64,000 bases of DNA from Halalkalicoccus sp. CGA53 (GCF_036429475.1 NZ_CP144125.1:1922001-1986000); one strand, 5' to 3'; positions 51,955 through 60,998 are shown, counted from the first letter of the stretch. Program-made: numbers and translations. The notes: generated by a model from the letters alone, not told the origin.

Positions 51955-52482
51955 GTGGACGAAGTCGAAGTGAGCACGGTGATCAGACTCCCCCCGGAGG
52001 AGGTCTACGAGTTCATCGTCGACTTCCCCCGGTACGCCCGCTACTCGAAGCACCTGACCGACGTCAGACAGCACGGCGACGGCACCCCCGGCACCCGCTA
52101 CGACCTCCGCTTCGCGTGGTGGAAGCTCTCCTACACGGCCCACTCGGAGGTGACGGAGACGGAGCCGCCACACCGCCTCGACTGGAAGCTCGTGAAGGAC
52201 CTGAACGCCCACGGCTACTGGGCGATAGAGCCGGCACCCGAGGAGGCCCCCGCCGACGGCGAGGCCTCACGGCTCAGCTTGCGAGTCGACTTCGACCCGG
52301 AGACGGCGAACTCGGACACGCTCGGCCTCCCCAGGTTCGTCTCGATGGGCTGGGTGATAGACAAGGCGAAACCGCTGATCGTCGAGGAGGCCCAGCGCGT
52401 CGTCGAACGGATCGTCGCCGATCTGGAGGGCGAACGACGCGACGTGGAGCTGACGATCCACCGCACGCCGGACTCGATCTAA
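51955..52482 (+). CDS. SRPBCC-fold (polyketide cyclase/START-like) protein
   Basis: The 175 residues start at GTG and have the helix-grip pattern: VEVSTVIRLPPEEVYEFIVDFPRYARYSKHLTDV at the start, a beta sheet with WWKLSYTAHSEVTETEPP, and a long C-terminal helix KPLIVEEAQRVVERIVADLEG. It probably binds a hydrophobic ligand in a cavity. It is divergent from the siderophore synthetase gene and convergent with halocyanin. No catalytic site is visible. Confidence 0.82.
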   Translation: MDEVEVSTVIRLPPEEVYEFIVDFPRYARYSKHLTDVRQHGDGTPGTRYDLRFAWWKLSYTAHSEVTETEPPHRLDWKLVKDLNAHGYWAIEPAPEEAPADGEASRLSLRVDFDPETANSDTLGLPRFVSMGWVIDKAKPLIVEEAQRVVERIVADLEGERRDVELTIHRTPDSI

Positions 52483-52494
52483 GTTGGATACTGA

Positions 52495-53229
52495 CTACCG
52501 TTCCTCGTAGTCACCGCCGTACTTCATGAAGACGTAGGCGAGGCCGAGCGTCGAGCCCGCGGCGACGACGGTCGCCACGCCGAGCGCCCGCGCCGAATCG
52601 GGGAGCGGAACGCCGCCCCCACCGCCGGCCGCTTCCGCCTCGCCCTCGGCTTCCACGGTGTCGATGTCGTCGCCGACGGCGACCCCGCCGAACATGCTCT
52701 GTGCGGCGTGGGGCGTACACTCGTAGGCCGTGATCCCGCTCTCCTCGAACGTCTCCTCGAACGTGAACCCCTCCTCGTCGGTCGTGTCGCTCTCGAAGTC
52801 GTGATCGCCGTCGATCGTCGAGACGTTGTGAGCCCCGCCCGCGCCGGACCACTCCCAGACGACCGTCGCGCCCTCGTCGATCCAGATCGCCGGCGGATCG
52901 AACGAGAGCCCCTCGTCGCCCGCACCGACCGTCACCTGCACCTCGTCCTCACCCCGTTGGTCGGTCGTCCCGTCGAAGTTCGGCGCCTCCTCGACCTCGC
53001 TCGGCCAGTCCGGCTCGACATCGCCGTCTGCCTCCTCGCCGTCGTCACCCTCCTCCTCTTCCTCGCCGTTCTCCTCTCCCTCTTCCTCCTCTCCGTTCTC
53101 TTCCTCCTCGGCCTCCTCTTCGTCGTCCTCCTGTGCGGCCGCCGGCGTCGCTCCCGCTCCGGCCGCGGCCCCGGCTCCGGTCGCGATCAGGAACGTCCGG
53201 CGCGAGAAACGCTCGGTCTCCTCGGTCAT
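52495..53229 (-). CDS. Halocyanin-type blue copper protein with acidic linker and membrane anchor
   Basis: The 244-residue protein has a Tat signal (SRRTFLIATG), an Asp/Glu-rich low-complexity linker (about 34-72), and a plastocyanin-like domain (about 96-187) whose copper ligands are His134 (GAHNV), Cys171, His174 and Met179 (C-x2-H-x4-M). A C-terminal helix (about 213-233) followed by KYGGDYEER could anchor it to the membrane. There is no lipobox, unlike many halocyanins. It carries electrons outside the membrane, probably to a terminal oxidase or from the bc complex. Confidence 0.9.
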   Translation of the reverse strand: MTEETERFSRRTFLIATGAGAAAGAGATPAAAQEDDEEEAEEEENGEEEEGEENGEEEEEGDDGEEADGDVEPDWPSEVEEAPNFDGTTDQRGEDEVQVTVGAGDEGLSFDPPAIWIDEGATVVWEWSGAGGAHNVSTIDGDHDFESDTTDEEGFTFEETFEESGITAYECTPHAAQSMFGGVAVGDDIDTVEAEGEAEAAGGGGGVPLPDSARALGVATVVAAGSTLGLAYVFMKYGGDYEER

Positions 53230-53274
53230 AGACGGGCGTTGGGGACCGCCCGTACTGAATATGTTGGTTCCACC

Positions 53275-54339
53275 TCAGAGGCGGTACTCGTGATCGCCCG
53301 TCTCGCTCCCGAGGAACGCCGAGAGCAGGTCGATGGTCGCCTCGATATCGGCGAGGTGAGCCATCTCCGTCACCGTGTGGAGATACCGCGTCGGGATCGA
53401 GATGGCGCCGACCGGCGTCGCCCCACCGGGCGTCTGGAAGCCCGCCGTGTCCGTCCCGCCGGCCGGGAGGATCTCGAACTGGTGGGCGATCCCCTCGCGC
53501 TCTGCGACCTCGCGGAGCCTGCGGTTCACCTTCGGGTTCGTGATCACGCTCGAGTCCTTCAGCTTGATCGCCGCACCCTCGCCGAGTTCGGTGACGTACT
53601 TCCCCGCCTCGAAGCCGGGGACGTCGTTCGCCACGGTCACGTCGAGCGCGATCGCGAGGTCGGAGTCGATGTCCACCCCGAGCGCCCGCGCCCCGCGCAA
53701 CCCGACCTCCTCCTGGACCGTCGCGGCGAAGTGTACGGTCACGTCGGGGTCGCCGATCCGTCGGGCAGCCTCGATCGTCGCGAGCACGCTCGCGCGGTCG
53801 TCGAGCGCCTTCCCCGTCACCGTCTCGCCGACGATCTCCGTCCCTTGTTCCATCGTCACCAGGTCGCCCGGGGAGACGAGGTCGGAGACCGCCTCGCCGT
53901 CGAGTCCGAGGTCGATCCGGACGTCCTCGGTCTTCGGCTTCTTCTCCAGGTCCTCGTCGTCCAGCGTGTGCGGTGGCGGCGAGCCGATCACGCCCGGGAG
54001 CGAGCCGTCCTCCGCGTGGATCCGCACGCGCTGGGCCTTCAGCACCCGTGGATCGAACCCGCCCAGCGGATCGACCGAGACGAACCCCTCCTCGGAGACG
54101 TGGCTCACCATGAACCCGATCTCGTCCATGTGCGCCGCGACCGTCACCTCGTAGTCGGGGTTCTCGACACCGTGAACCGTCCCAACGACGTTGCCCATCG
54201 CGTCGGTCCGGATCTCGTCGACCTCGGGCGAGAGCGCGTCCTCGACCAGCGCCCGGACGTCGTCCTCGTAGCCCGGGACGCCGGGCGTCTCCGTCAGATC
54301 GGTGAGCAACTCGAAATCGAAGCCTGGAGTGAGCTTCAT
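53275..54339 (-). CDS. M42-family aminopeptidase
   Basis: The 354-residue metallopeptidase has His70 and Asp72 in AAHMDEIGFM, a central ALDDRAS stretch (metal Asp), and the catalytic pair in ATVQEEVGLRG (Glu-Glu). A further His is in the TRYLHTVTEMAHLADI segment near the end. The enzyme forms tetrahedral dodecamers in archaea and trims peptides with two metal ions. The ATG selected gives the normal length and start (MKLTPGFDFELL); the upstream extension is a shifted reading of the next gene. Confidence 0.93.
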   Translation of the reverse strand: MKLTPGFDFELLTDLTETPGVPGYEDDVRALVEDALSPEVDEIRTDAMGNVVGTVHGVENPDYEVTVAAHMDEIGFMVSHVSEEGFVSVDPLGGFDPRVLKAQRVRIHAEDGSLPGVIGSPPPHTLDDEDLEKKPKTEDVRIDLGLDGEAVSDLVSPGDLVTMEQGTEIVGETVTGKALDDRASVLATIEAARRIGDPDVTVHFAATVQEEVGLRGARALGVDIDSDLAIALDVTVANDVPGFEAGKYVTELGEGAAIKLKDSSVITNPKVNRRLREVAEREGIAHQFEILPAGGTDTAGFQTPGGATPVGAISIPTRYLHTVTEMAHLADIEATIDLLSAFLGSETGDHEYRL

Positions 54340-54383
54340 GGACACCCTCGCCGCCCGTCGTGTATAAACTCGAAGGGTTCGCC

Positions 54384-55448
54384 CTACACCTCGCGCTCGA
54401 TCACGTAGCGTGTGAACGCAGAGAGCTCCTCGGCCCGGGCCTCCTCCAGGTCGACCGCCGCGAGGTGCTCGCGGGCGCGTGCGGCGAACGCGAGCGCGCG
54501 CTCTCTGGCGTACTCGACGCTCCCCGTCTCCTGGAGCAGCCCGATCGCTTCGTCGATCTCCTCGCGCGTGTTCTCGCTCGCCTGGAGGATCTCCATCAGT
54601 CGCTCCCGATCGGCCGCCGGGGCGTTCGCCGCGGCGTGGATCGCGATCAGCGTCCGCTTTCCCTCGCGGATGTCGTTTCCGTAGGCCTTCCCGAACACGC
54701 CGTCCTCGGCGATCGTGCTCTCGATGTCGAGGATGTCGTCGCCGATCTGGAACGCGATCGACATCTCCTCTGCGTACTTCGCGACCTCCCGTTCGGTCTC
54801 CTCGGGCTGGCCGGTGAGGATCGCGGCGAGGCGGGCGACGATCCGGCCGAGACAGCCCGTCTTGCACGCACACATCTCGAGATACTCCGCCTCGCTCACC
54901 TCGGCGTCGGCCGTGTTGTGCCAGTAGATGTCCATCCCCTGGCCGAGGTGGGTGCGGTTCAGTTCGTACATCAGCATCTCGAAGATCGAGAGTCGCGTCT
55001 CGGCGTTCAGTCCGGCGGGGTTCGCGCTCACGACCTTCAGTGGGAGGAAGTACATCGCGTTGCCCGCGTTGAGCGCGACGTCGGTCCCGAACCGGTGGTG
55101 GAGGGCGGTCTCGCCCCGGCGCTTCGTCGCGCCGTCCTCGACGTCGTCGACGATGATCGTCCCGTTGTGGAGGATCTCCGGGATGCAGGCGTAGGGGAGG
55201 TACTCGTGTGGGTCGGCGCCGAAGCCGTCGATCAGGAGGAGCGTGACGACCGCCCGCCAGCGCTTTCCGCCCCGGTCCAGCAGGTCCCAGATCGGGTCGG
55301 CGAGCGCCGCCTGGAGCGCTACCGAGTCGTAGCGGTGACTCGCCGGGCCGAAGTAGCGCTCGAGGTACGCCTCGTCGATCTCCCGCGGCAACAGCTCCTC
55401 GATGGCTGCGTCGACGATCGGCTGCCACTCCGCCAGCACCTCTCGCAT
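54384..55448 (-). CDS. Polyprenyl diphosphate synthase (geranylgeranyl/farnesyl type)
   Basis: The 354-residue isoprenyl synthase has the first Asp-rich motif DDVED (Asp101, Asp102, Asp105), GGKRWRAVVTLLL before it, and the second Asp-rich motif in FQIGDDILDIES (about 234-245). The Met and small residues upstream of the first motif suit medium-long chains. It condenses IPP with allylic diphosphates for archaeal lipids or quinones; the chain length cannot be read from sequence. It is 45 bp upstream of the M42 gene on the same strand. Confidence 0.9.
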   Translation of the reverse strand: MREVLAEWQPIVDAAIEELLPREIDEAYLERYFGPASHRYDSVALQAALADPIWDLLDRGGKRWRAVVTLLLIDGFGADPHEYLPYACIPEILHNGTIIVDDVEDGATKRRGETALHHRFGTDVALNAGNAMYFLPLKVVSANPAGLNAETRLSIFEMLMYELNRTHLGQGMDIYWHNTADAEVSEAEYLEMCACKTGCLGRIVARLAAILTGQPEETEREVAKYAEEMSIAFQIGDDILDIESTIAEDGVFGKAYGNDIREGKRTLIAIHAAANAPAADRERLMEILQASENTREEIDEAIGLLQETGSVEYARERALAFAARAREHLAAVDLEEARAEELSAFTRYVIEREV

Positions 55449-55579
55449 ACCCGGGGTTCACCATCCCCCGTGAAAAACCTTCGTTCACACCCCGACGCCC
55501 GCCGTGCCTGCCCTCGAAACCCGCTCCGGGTTCTTCCGGGTTTCAGAACGTTTTTGCCCCGCGCGGCGACAGGTCCCCC

Positions 55580-55834
55580 ATGGTCGACAGAGACGAACTC
55601 CGCCAGCAGTTCCACGACGCGTTCTCCGGCGCCGACTACCCGGTGAAGAACCAGATGGACCTCGTCCCGGCGCTGCCGAACGGCCCGGCGACGCGATTCG
55701 ATTCCGGCGACTTCTCGATGACCGCGATGGAGCTCGCGACGAAACTCGGCGGCCACCAGGAGTTCCCGTACGAGGACCCCGACAGCCTCGTCGACGACGT
55801 GATGGACGCCCTTGACGAGCAGGGCGAGATCTAG
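55580..55834 (+). CDS. DUF5789-like small haloarchaeal protein
   Basis: The 84-residue protein is acidic and soluble, with a conserved LVPALPNGPATRFDSGDFSMTAMELATKLGG stretch and a C-terminal helix. It matches the haloarchaeal DUF5789 pattern, which has no assigned function. AACGTTTTTGCC (55547-55558) lies 22-33 nt before the ATG and suits a leaderless promoter. Confidence 0.8.
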   Translation: MVDRDELRQQFHDAFSGADYPVKNQMDLVPALPNGPATRFDSGDFSMTAMELATKLGGHQEFPYEDPDSLVDDVMDALDEQGEI

Positions 55835-55979
55835 CCCCGCTTCTCGAGGTCCACGGCTCCGAGGCGAGCCCTCTATCGATCCGCCGAGCACCGCGAGGAC
55901 CGGGAGAGCATCCGGTACGTGGCGGCCGCGATGACCGCAACGTGAACAGCGAAGTCCCTCCGCCCGGAACGGGGGTCTC

Positions 55980-57305
55980 ATGCGTGCGTTCTTCGCGATG
56001 CCGCGAGAGGAGCTCCTCTTCGGCCTCCTCGTCGCCTCGATCCATGCCGGCCAGCACCTCTTTCTCAGGCTCTTTCCCCCGCTCATCCCGATACTCGTCG
56101 TCGATCTGGACGCCTCGCTCTGGCAGCTCGGCCTGCTCGTCTCCGTCTACATGTTCGCGGGCGGGCTCTTCCAGGCACCGATGGGCGTCCTCTCCGACCG
56201 GTACGACCGCCAGTATCTCCTGGTTCCTGCCTTCGTCGCGATGGGGATCGGCTACCTCGTATTCGTCCTCGCGCCGACCGCCGGCGCGCTGCTGCCGGAG
56301 CTCACGCTCTGGGGGCAGACGTTCGACGGCTCGTACCAGGTGATGGCGCTCGGGATGTTCACCGCGGGCGTCGGCTACAGCGCGATCCACCCCGTCGGCT
56401 ACCCGCTCATCTCCGCGAACGTCGCCCCCGAGAACAAGGGGAAGGTGCTCGGGATGTGGGGCTCCGCCTCGAAGGTCGGTGACGCCGGCGCGCCGCTGCT
56501 CGTCGGCGTGTTCATCCTGCTGTTCACCTGGGAGTCGATTCTCGTCGGCGTCAGCCTCTTCGGCTTCGCGTTCGCCCTTGCCCTCCTCGTCGTCTTCGGC
56601 TCCGGACGGTACGAGACCCGCCCGCCGTCGAACGACGAGGAGGGTTCGGAGGGGGCGGACGTCGACTGGCGCTCCTCTCCCCGGAGCTTCCTCTTCCCGA
56701 TGGCCGCGGTCGTCCTGAGCTTCTTCTTCATCCTCTTCGCCGGCAACGGGCTGATGACCTACACTCCCGTGTTCGTCTCCGACGTCTACGGCTACTCGCT
56801 GTCGGTCGCCGGCGTTGACCTCGCACCCGCGTCGGTCGCCAACTTCTACTTCGGGCTGTTGCTGATCAGCGGGGCGCTCTCCCAGCTCGTCGTCGGGGGC
56901 GTGACCGACGTCTACGACCACCGGACCGTGCTCGTGACGCTGCTCGGCGTCTCGGCCGTCGGTCTGCTCGGTCTCGCGGCGCTTCCCCTCTCCCCGCTCT
57001 TGCTCGCGGGCGCGTTCGTCCTCCTCGGGGTCACGCTGTTCGGGCTGAACCCCGCTCGCGACGCGCTGATCAGCGACATCACCCCCGCGGCGTACGAGGG
57101 CCGGACGTTCGGCTACATCTGGACGCTCGCGCTCGTCGGCAGTTCCGTCTACCCCGTCGTCATCGGCTACATCGCCGACACGATGGGGTTGCGCACGAGC
57201 TTCGGCGTGCTCGCGGTCGGTGCTGTCGGCGGACTCCTCTGTATCGCGGCGCTGTTCAGCCCCCGCGTCTACCGGGAGTCGAGACACGGGACGGCCGAGG
57301 CGTAG
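55980..57305 (+). CDS. Major facilitator superfamily transporter
   Basis: The 441 residues have 12 hydrophobic helices. Motif A is GVLSDRYDRQYLL in loop 2-3 (about 65-77), and its counterpart in the second half is GGVTDVYDHRTVL. A polar loop of about 30 residues (YETRPPSNDEEGSEGADV) separates the two halves. The substrate is unknown; the closest families include drug and sugar exporters. The ATG is about 145 bp after the upstream gene and no strong promoter is visible. Confidence 0.88.
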   Translation: MRAFFAMPREELLFGLLVASIHAGQHLFLRLFPPLIPILVVDLDASLWQLGLLVSVYMFAGGLFQAPMGVLSDRYDRQYLLVPAFVAMGIGYLVFVLAPTAGALLPELTLWGQTFDGSYQVMALGMFTAGVGYSAIHPVGYPLISANVAPENKGKVLGMWGSASKVGDAGAPLLVGVFILLFTWESILVGVSLFGFAFALALLVVFGSGRYETRPPSNDEEGSEGADVDWRSSPRSFLFPMAAVVLSFFFILFAGNGLMTYTPVFVSDVYGYSLSVAGVDLAPASVANFYFGLLLISGALSQLVVGGVTDVYDHRTVLVTLLGVSAVGLLGLAALPLSPLLLAGAFVLLGVTLFGLNPARDALISDITPAAYEGRTFGYIWTLALVGSSVYPVVIGYIADTMGLRTSFGVLAVGAVGGLLCIAALFSPRVYRESRHGTAEA

Positions 57306-57369
57306 GCGGAGACCGGTCGATCCACACCCGTCTTCCCGACGGGGACTCCTACTGCGATTCGAAATAGGT

Positions 57370-58707
57370 ATGGCGCTCCCGGCGACACGCCACCTCATGA
57401 CGCAGTGGATCGGAGAGACGTTCACCAGCGACGCGGGATGGACTCTCCTCACCGAACTCGTCGACATCGGGAACCGGATGGCAGGGAGCGAGGGCGAAGA
57501 CGAGGCGGCCGATCGGGTCGAGGAGGCGCTCTCGGCGGCGGGTGCCCGAAACGTCCGCAGCGAGGCGTTCGACATCCAGGGCTGGGAACGTGGATCGAGC
57601 GAGATTCGGGCAGGGGAGACGGCCCAGAACTGTATCGCCCTCCCACGCAGCCCCAGCGAGGAGGCGTCGGGCGAGCTGGTCGACCTGGGCTACGGTCTCC
57701 CTGCCGACTTCGAGGAGGCGGAGATCGAGGGGAAGGTGGTGATGTGTCGAAGCGACATCCCGAACTACTACGACCGCTACATCCACCGACGAGAGAAGTA
57801 CTACTACGCGGTCTCCGGCGGTGCGGCGGCGTTCGTCTACAGGAACCACGTCGAAGGCTGTCTCCCACCCACCGGGAGCGTCGGCACCGCCGAGGACCCG
57901 ATCGGGGACGTCCCGGCGGTCGGCGTGAGCACCGAGGTCGGCGCTCGGCTCGCCCGCCGGTTCGAGGGCGAGGAGATCTCGGTGACGGTCGACGCGGAGA
58001 TCGACGACGCGACGAGCCGGAACGTCCACGCCGAACTGGGTCCGGAGACGGAGAAGCGGGTGCTCGTGACGAGCCACCTCGACGCTCACGACATCGCCGA
58101 AGGCGCCATGGACAACGGTGCCGGGACGGCGATGGTCGTCGAGATCGCGAACGCGCTCGCGTCGCGCGAAGACGACCTGGACACCCGCGTCGAGTTCGTC
58201 GCCTACGGCGCGGAGGAGGTCGGTCTCGACGGCTCGAACTACCACGCCGAGCGGACCGACCACGACTCGATCAAGGCGATCCTGAACAACGACGGCGTCG
58301 TCCGGGGCCGGACCCTCGAGTTCACCACCCACGGGTTCGAGGAGCTGGGTGAGGCCGCAGAACGCGTCGGAGAGCGCTTTTCCCACCCGGTGCAGACGAA
58401 GCCGACGATGGGGCCACACAGCGATCACTGGCCCTTCGTCACCTGGGGCGTTCCGGGCTACCACGTGATGAGCGACACGGGCGAACTCGGCCGCGGGTGG
58501 GGTCACACGTTCGCCGACACGCTCGACAAGGTGGAGGTCCGCACGCTGCGAGAGCAGGCGGTCCTCCTGACGGACCTCGTCGTGGACCTCGCGAGCGAGG
58601 GGTTCTCCGTCGAGCACAAGACACCAGAGGAGATCGCCGGGGCACTGGAGGACGAGCGCCAAGCCGAGGGGATGAGGGTGATCGGCGACTGGCCGTACGA
58701 GTCATAG
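57370..58707 (+). CDS. M28-family metallopeptidase
   Basis: The 445-residue protein carries a PA-like insert (about 105-205) and an M28 catalytic core. Metal ligands appear in SHLDAHDI (His, Asp), AMDNGAG (bridging Asp), a YGAEEVGLDGS pair (catalytic Glu-Glu) and a late His in GWGHTFADTLD. It has no obvious signal peptide, so it is probably cytosolic and acts on peptides. An alternative start nine codons later (MTQWIGE) is also possible. M28 peptidases often carry two zinc ions. Confidence 0.88.
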   Translation: MALPATRHLMTQWIGETFTSDAGWTLLTELVDIGNRMAGSEGEDEAADRVEEALSAAGARNVRSEAFDIQGWERGSSEIRAGETAQNCIALPRSPSEEASGELVDLGYGLPADFEEAEIEGKVVMCRSDIPNYYDRYIHRREKYYYAVSGGAAAFVYRNHVEGCLPPTGSVGTAEDPIGDVPAVGVSTEVGARLARRFEGEEISVTVDAEIDDATSRNVHAELGPETEKRVLVTSHLDAHDIAEGAMDNGAGTAMVVEIANALASREDDLDTRVEFVAYGAEEVGLDGSNYHAERTDHDSIKAILNNDGVVRGRTLEFTTHGFEELGEAAERVGERFSHPVQTKPTMGPHSDHWPFVTWGVPGYHVMSDTGELGRGWGHTFADTLDKVEVRTLREQAVLLTDLVVDLASEGFSVEHKTPEEIAGALEDERQAEGMRVIGDWPYES

Positions 58708-58712
58708 GGATC

Positions 58713-58741
58713 GGTGTCGTCCCTTCCCGGTGATCGACACC
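58713..58741 (+). terminator. Hairpin after the M28 gene
   Basis: GGTGTCG (58713-58719) pairs with CGACACC (58735-58741) around a GC-rich 15-nt loop, 6 bp after the M28 stop. It could aid termination before the NAD kinase-like gene. Confidence 0.3.
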
Positions 58742-58826
58742 CTCTCGGTCGACCACCGGTAATCGGTTACAACGGCCCCTATCAGAGACCGCAGTCTTTT
58801 CGCCCCCGCGCTTCGGAGGTGAGGGC

Positions 58827-59600
58827 ATGACCGCGTGCGAGGAGGGCGTTGCCGTCGGGATCGTCGGGGCGAGCGAGCCGAGCGAGCTCGCCGAGGCGCT
58901 CTCGCGACGGGACGAGACGTACCTCGTCGGGGACGCCGAACGCGTGTGCCCCCGGGCACGGGAACTCGTCGTCGCCGTCGGGAGGGAGGCGCTGCTCGCG
59001 GTCGCGAACGAACGACCGGGGGTGCCCGTCCTCCCCGTGGAGACGGGCAGAGGGGTGACGTCGATCGACCGCGTCGAGGTGCCGACGGCGCTCGACGCAG
59101 TCTTCGACGGCGATCGGGAAGAACGACGACACCCGCTGTTCTCGGTCGAGGTCGGAGGCGAGTCGGTCGGGAGTTCCTTCGGCGACGTGACGCTAGTGAC
59201 GAGCGAGCCCGCCCGCATCTCGGAGTTCGCGATCGACCACGGCCGACGCGTCGCGACGGTGCGTGCCGACGGCGTCGTGATCGCGACGCCCGCGGGCAGC
59301 GCGGCCTACGCGACGGACGCGGGCGGTCCGGTGCTCGCTCCCGGGATCGACGCTGTGAGCGTCGTGCCGATCGCCCCGTTTCACACCCGTGACCGGCGGT
59401 GGATCCTCGACCCCGAACACCTCTCGGTCTCGGTGCTTCGCGACGAGGAGCGGGTCTCGCTCCGCTGTGACGGCTCCGAACGGGCGACGCTCACGCCCCC
59501 CGACCGCCTCACGCTCACCCGCGAGGCGACGGTCCGGACCGTTCTCCCCCGTGCCGATCAGAAACACTCTAATGGACCTACGTCCGATACTCGGCCATGA
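58827..59600 (+). CDS. NAD kinase-like protein lacking the GGDG catalytic motif
   Basis: The 257 residues align in outline with NAD kinases: a nucleotide-fold N-terminus (VAVGIVGASEPSELAEAL) and the substrate-loop motif IATPAGSAAYATDAGGP (about 152-168, from TPTGSTAY). The region where GGDGT should be reads VVAVGREALLAVAN, so the catalytic Asp and Gly residues are lost. It is likely a regulatory or degenerate copy. It is the first gene of the respiratory bc region and its stop overlaps the start of the next gene (ATGA). Confidence 0.8.
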   Translation: MTACEEGVAVGIVGASEPSELAEALSRRDETYLVGDAERVCPRARELVVAVGREALLAVANERPGVPVLPVETGRGVTSIDRVEVPTALDAVFDGDREERRHPLFSVEVGGESVGSSFGDVTLVTSEPARISEFAIDHGRRVATVRADGVVIATPAGSAAYATDAGGPVLAPGIDAVSVVPIAPFHTRDRRWILDPEHLSVSVLRDEERVSLRCDGSERATLTPPDRLTLTREATVRTVLPRADQKHSNGPTSDTRP

Positions 59601-60028
59601 TACCGTTGCTGCTCGACCCGGACCCGGCGCTCGCGCCGTTCATGGGGTTCGTCCTGTTCGGGCTGGTGCTCGTCAACCTCGCGACCAGGCACCTCGCACA
59701 CCGCTCGCACGTGGAAGCCGCCGACGAAGGGGGCGAAGACGGCATCGAGCGCCACCGGATCCACGAGCTCTCGAACGTCGTCCTCGTGCTCGCCGGGCTC
59801 TACTACGCGACGATCGACGTGTTCTTCGGGGTCCTCTTCTCGGTGGTCGCCATCGGGCTGTTCGTCACCGACTTCTTCGAGTTCGAGACCCGCAGGGTCG
59901 AGGCGCGAAACGACCGGCCGATCGGCACCCCCAGGGCCGCCATCGCCGCGTCGGTCCTGTTGCTGCTCTACGCCATGTACGTCGCCTTCTTCTTCCTCGT
60001 CGCGCCGTACTGGAACGCGATCGTCTGA
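59597..60028 (+). CDS. Four-helix membrane protein of the bc complex region (DUF7313-like)
   Basis: The 143-residue protein has four predicted helices (about 14-33, 61-79, 82-94 and 116-138) and a charged loop with HRSHVEAADEG. It matches my memory of a small haloarchaeal family found next to cytochrome bc genes (DUF7313), but the name is tentative. It overlaps the NAD-kinase-like gene by 4 nt, so it is co-transcribed with it. A role in respiratory complex assembly is inference. Confidence 0.65.
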   Translation: MIPLLLDPDPALAPFMGFVLFGLVLVNLATRHLAHRSHVEAADEGGEDGIERHRIHELSNVVLVLAGLYYATIDVFFGVLFSVVAIGLFVTDFFEFETRRVEARNDRPIGTPRAAIAASVLLLLYAMYVAFFFLVAPYWNAIV

Positions 60029-60039
60029 TCCGCGTCCGA

Positions 60040-60135
60040 TCACTCCTCCCGGCTCCGCGATCGCCACTCCTCTACCAGCAGCCCGGACCGGTGGAGATCG
60101 AGGTACTCGCCCTCGACGAACGGTGGACCGGGCAT
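60040..60135 (-). CDS. Very short reading frame, possible gene remnant
   Basis: The 31-codon frame reads MPGPPFVEGEYLDLHRSG and then LLVEEWRSRSREE before TGA, with haloarchaeal third-position bias and acidic character. The first 15 residues resemble the start of GNAT acetyltransferases (MPGPxFxEGExVxLR), suggesting a truncated remnant. It is too short to carry an acetyltransferase fold. Confidence 0.35.
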   Translation of the reverse strand: MPGPPFVEGEYLDLHRSGLLVEEWRSRSREE

Positions 60136-60433
60136 ACGGGTCGAGGTTCGGACCCGAGGCACCTAACTCCCCCAGACCGCCGTCGATCTTACGAACGTTC
60201 AGGAGTCGGGGAGTCGGACGCACCGTAGACACCCGGGGACGATCGATCTCCGCTCGGACTGGCTCCGGGGCGCTCGCCGCCGCCGCCGTCACGACGCTCC
60301 TCGTCGGAACGTTCCTCGGTGGACGACCCGGTGCCGGGGAGTGTACCGTAGCCCCTGGAGTGGGCCTCGCGGTCGCGAGCGTCTCCTCTCCGACGGCGTC
60401 GCCCGCCTTCGAGTGAGAGCGGCCACCGATCGC
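60136..60433. other. Intergenic stretch, no gene seen
   Basis: Opposite frames of about 90 codons exist but are Arg/Gly/Ser-rich on one strand and Ala/Ser-rich on the other, typical of GC-rich shadows. There is no promoter or repeat of note. Confidence 0.5.
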
Positions 60434-60643
60434 TTACACCTCCGGCGACCACTCGCAGGCGTCGCCCACGGGCAGTTCGTGCGCCTCGACGTAGACCGAG
60501 AGACAGGCGTAGTTACAGAAGTAGGTCGGCGAGCCACAGCGATCGGTGCAGTCGCGCACACAGATCGGGTCGTGGTGGAAGAGCCGCGACCCACAGTACG
60601 CACACGTCTCGTTCGCGTCAGGGGTTTCGACGCTGGTGGACAT
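60434..60643 (-). CDS. Small zinc-finger-like protein
   Basis: The 69 residues contain eight cysteines, including CAYCGS, CVRDC, TDRCGS and FCNYAC, and a His pair, and probably bind one or two zinc ions. It resembles small zinc-ribbon proteins of haloarchaea that may act in regulation, but no specific family is assigned. It lies alone between the respiratory gene groups. Confidence 0.65.
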   Translation of the reverse strand: MSTSVETPDANETCAYCGSRLFHHDPICVRDCTDRCGSPTYFCNYACLSVYVEAHELPVGDACEWSPEV

Positions 60644-60722
60644 ATCGGTAGAGTAGCGAGGAACCGATGAAACCGTTTCGTCGGAGAGAGCGATACGGGA
60701 CGTATCGGAGCCGAAACCCGTC

Positions 60723-60998
60723 TCACTCCGCGCGCTGGCGCTCGTCCCAGGCGCGTCGGCCCTCGCGGAAGGCGGGGACCAGCACCCAGAAGGTGATCGC
60801 GCCGATGAGCGCGAAGTAGAGCGCGATGTCGCCGACCACGATCAGCGCCTCGCCGTAGGTCCCGAGGTCCTCCTCGGGTCGGGGTGCGATCAGCTGGGTG
60901 CCGCCGAAGCCCTCGGTCCGGTACCAGGAGGCCACGGTGAACCAGACCATGCCGGAGCCGGTGAGGATCGCGAGCCCCTTGATGAACTCGTCAGCCAT
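60723..60998 (-). CDS. Small bc complex region membrane protein (DUF7314-like)
   Basis: The 91-residue protein has two helices (about 7-25 and 50-75) and a polar loop between them. It fits the position of DUF7314, a small haloarchaeal protein encoded beside cytochrome b, but the name is from memory. Its ATG overlaps the stop of the upstream gene by 8 nt. The sequence SASWYRTEG after the first helix is on the outside by the positive-inside rule. Confidence 0.65.
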   Translation of the reverse strand: MADEFIKGLAILTGSGMVWFTVASWYRTEGFGGTQLIAPRPEEDLGTYGEALIVVGDIALYFALIGAITFWVLVPAFREGRRAWDERQRAE

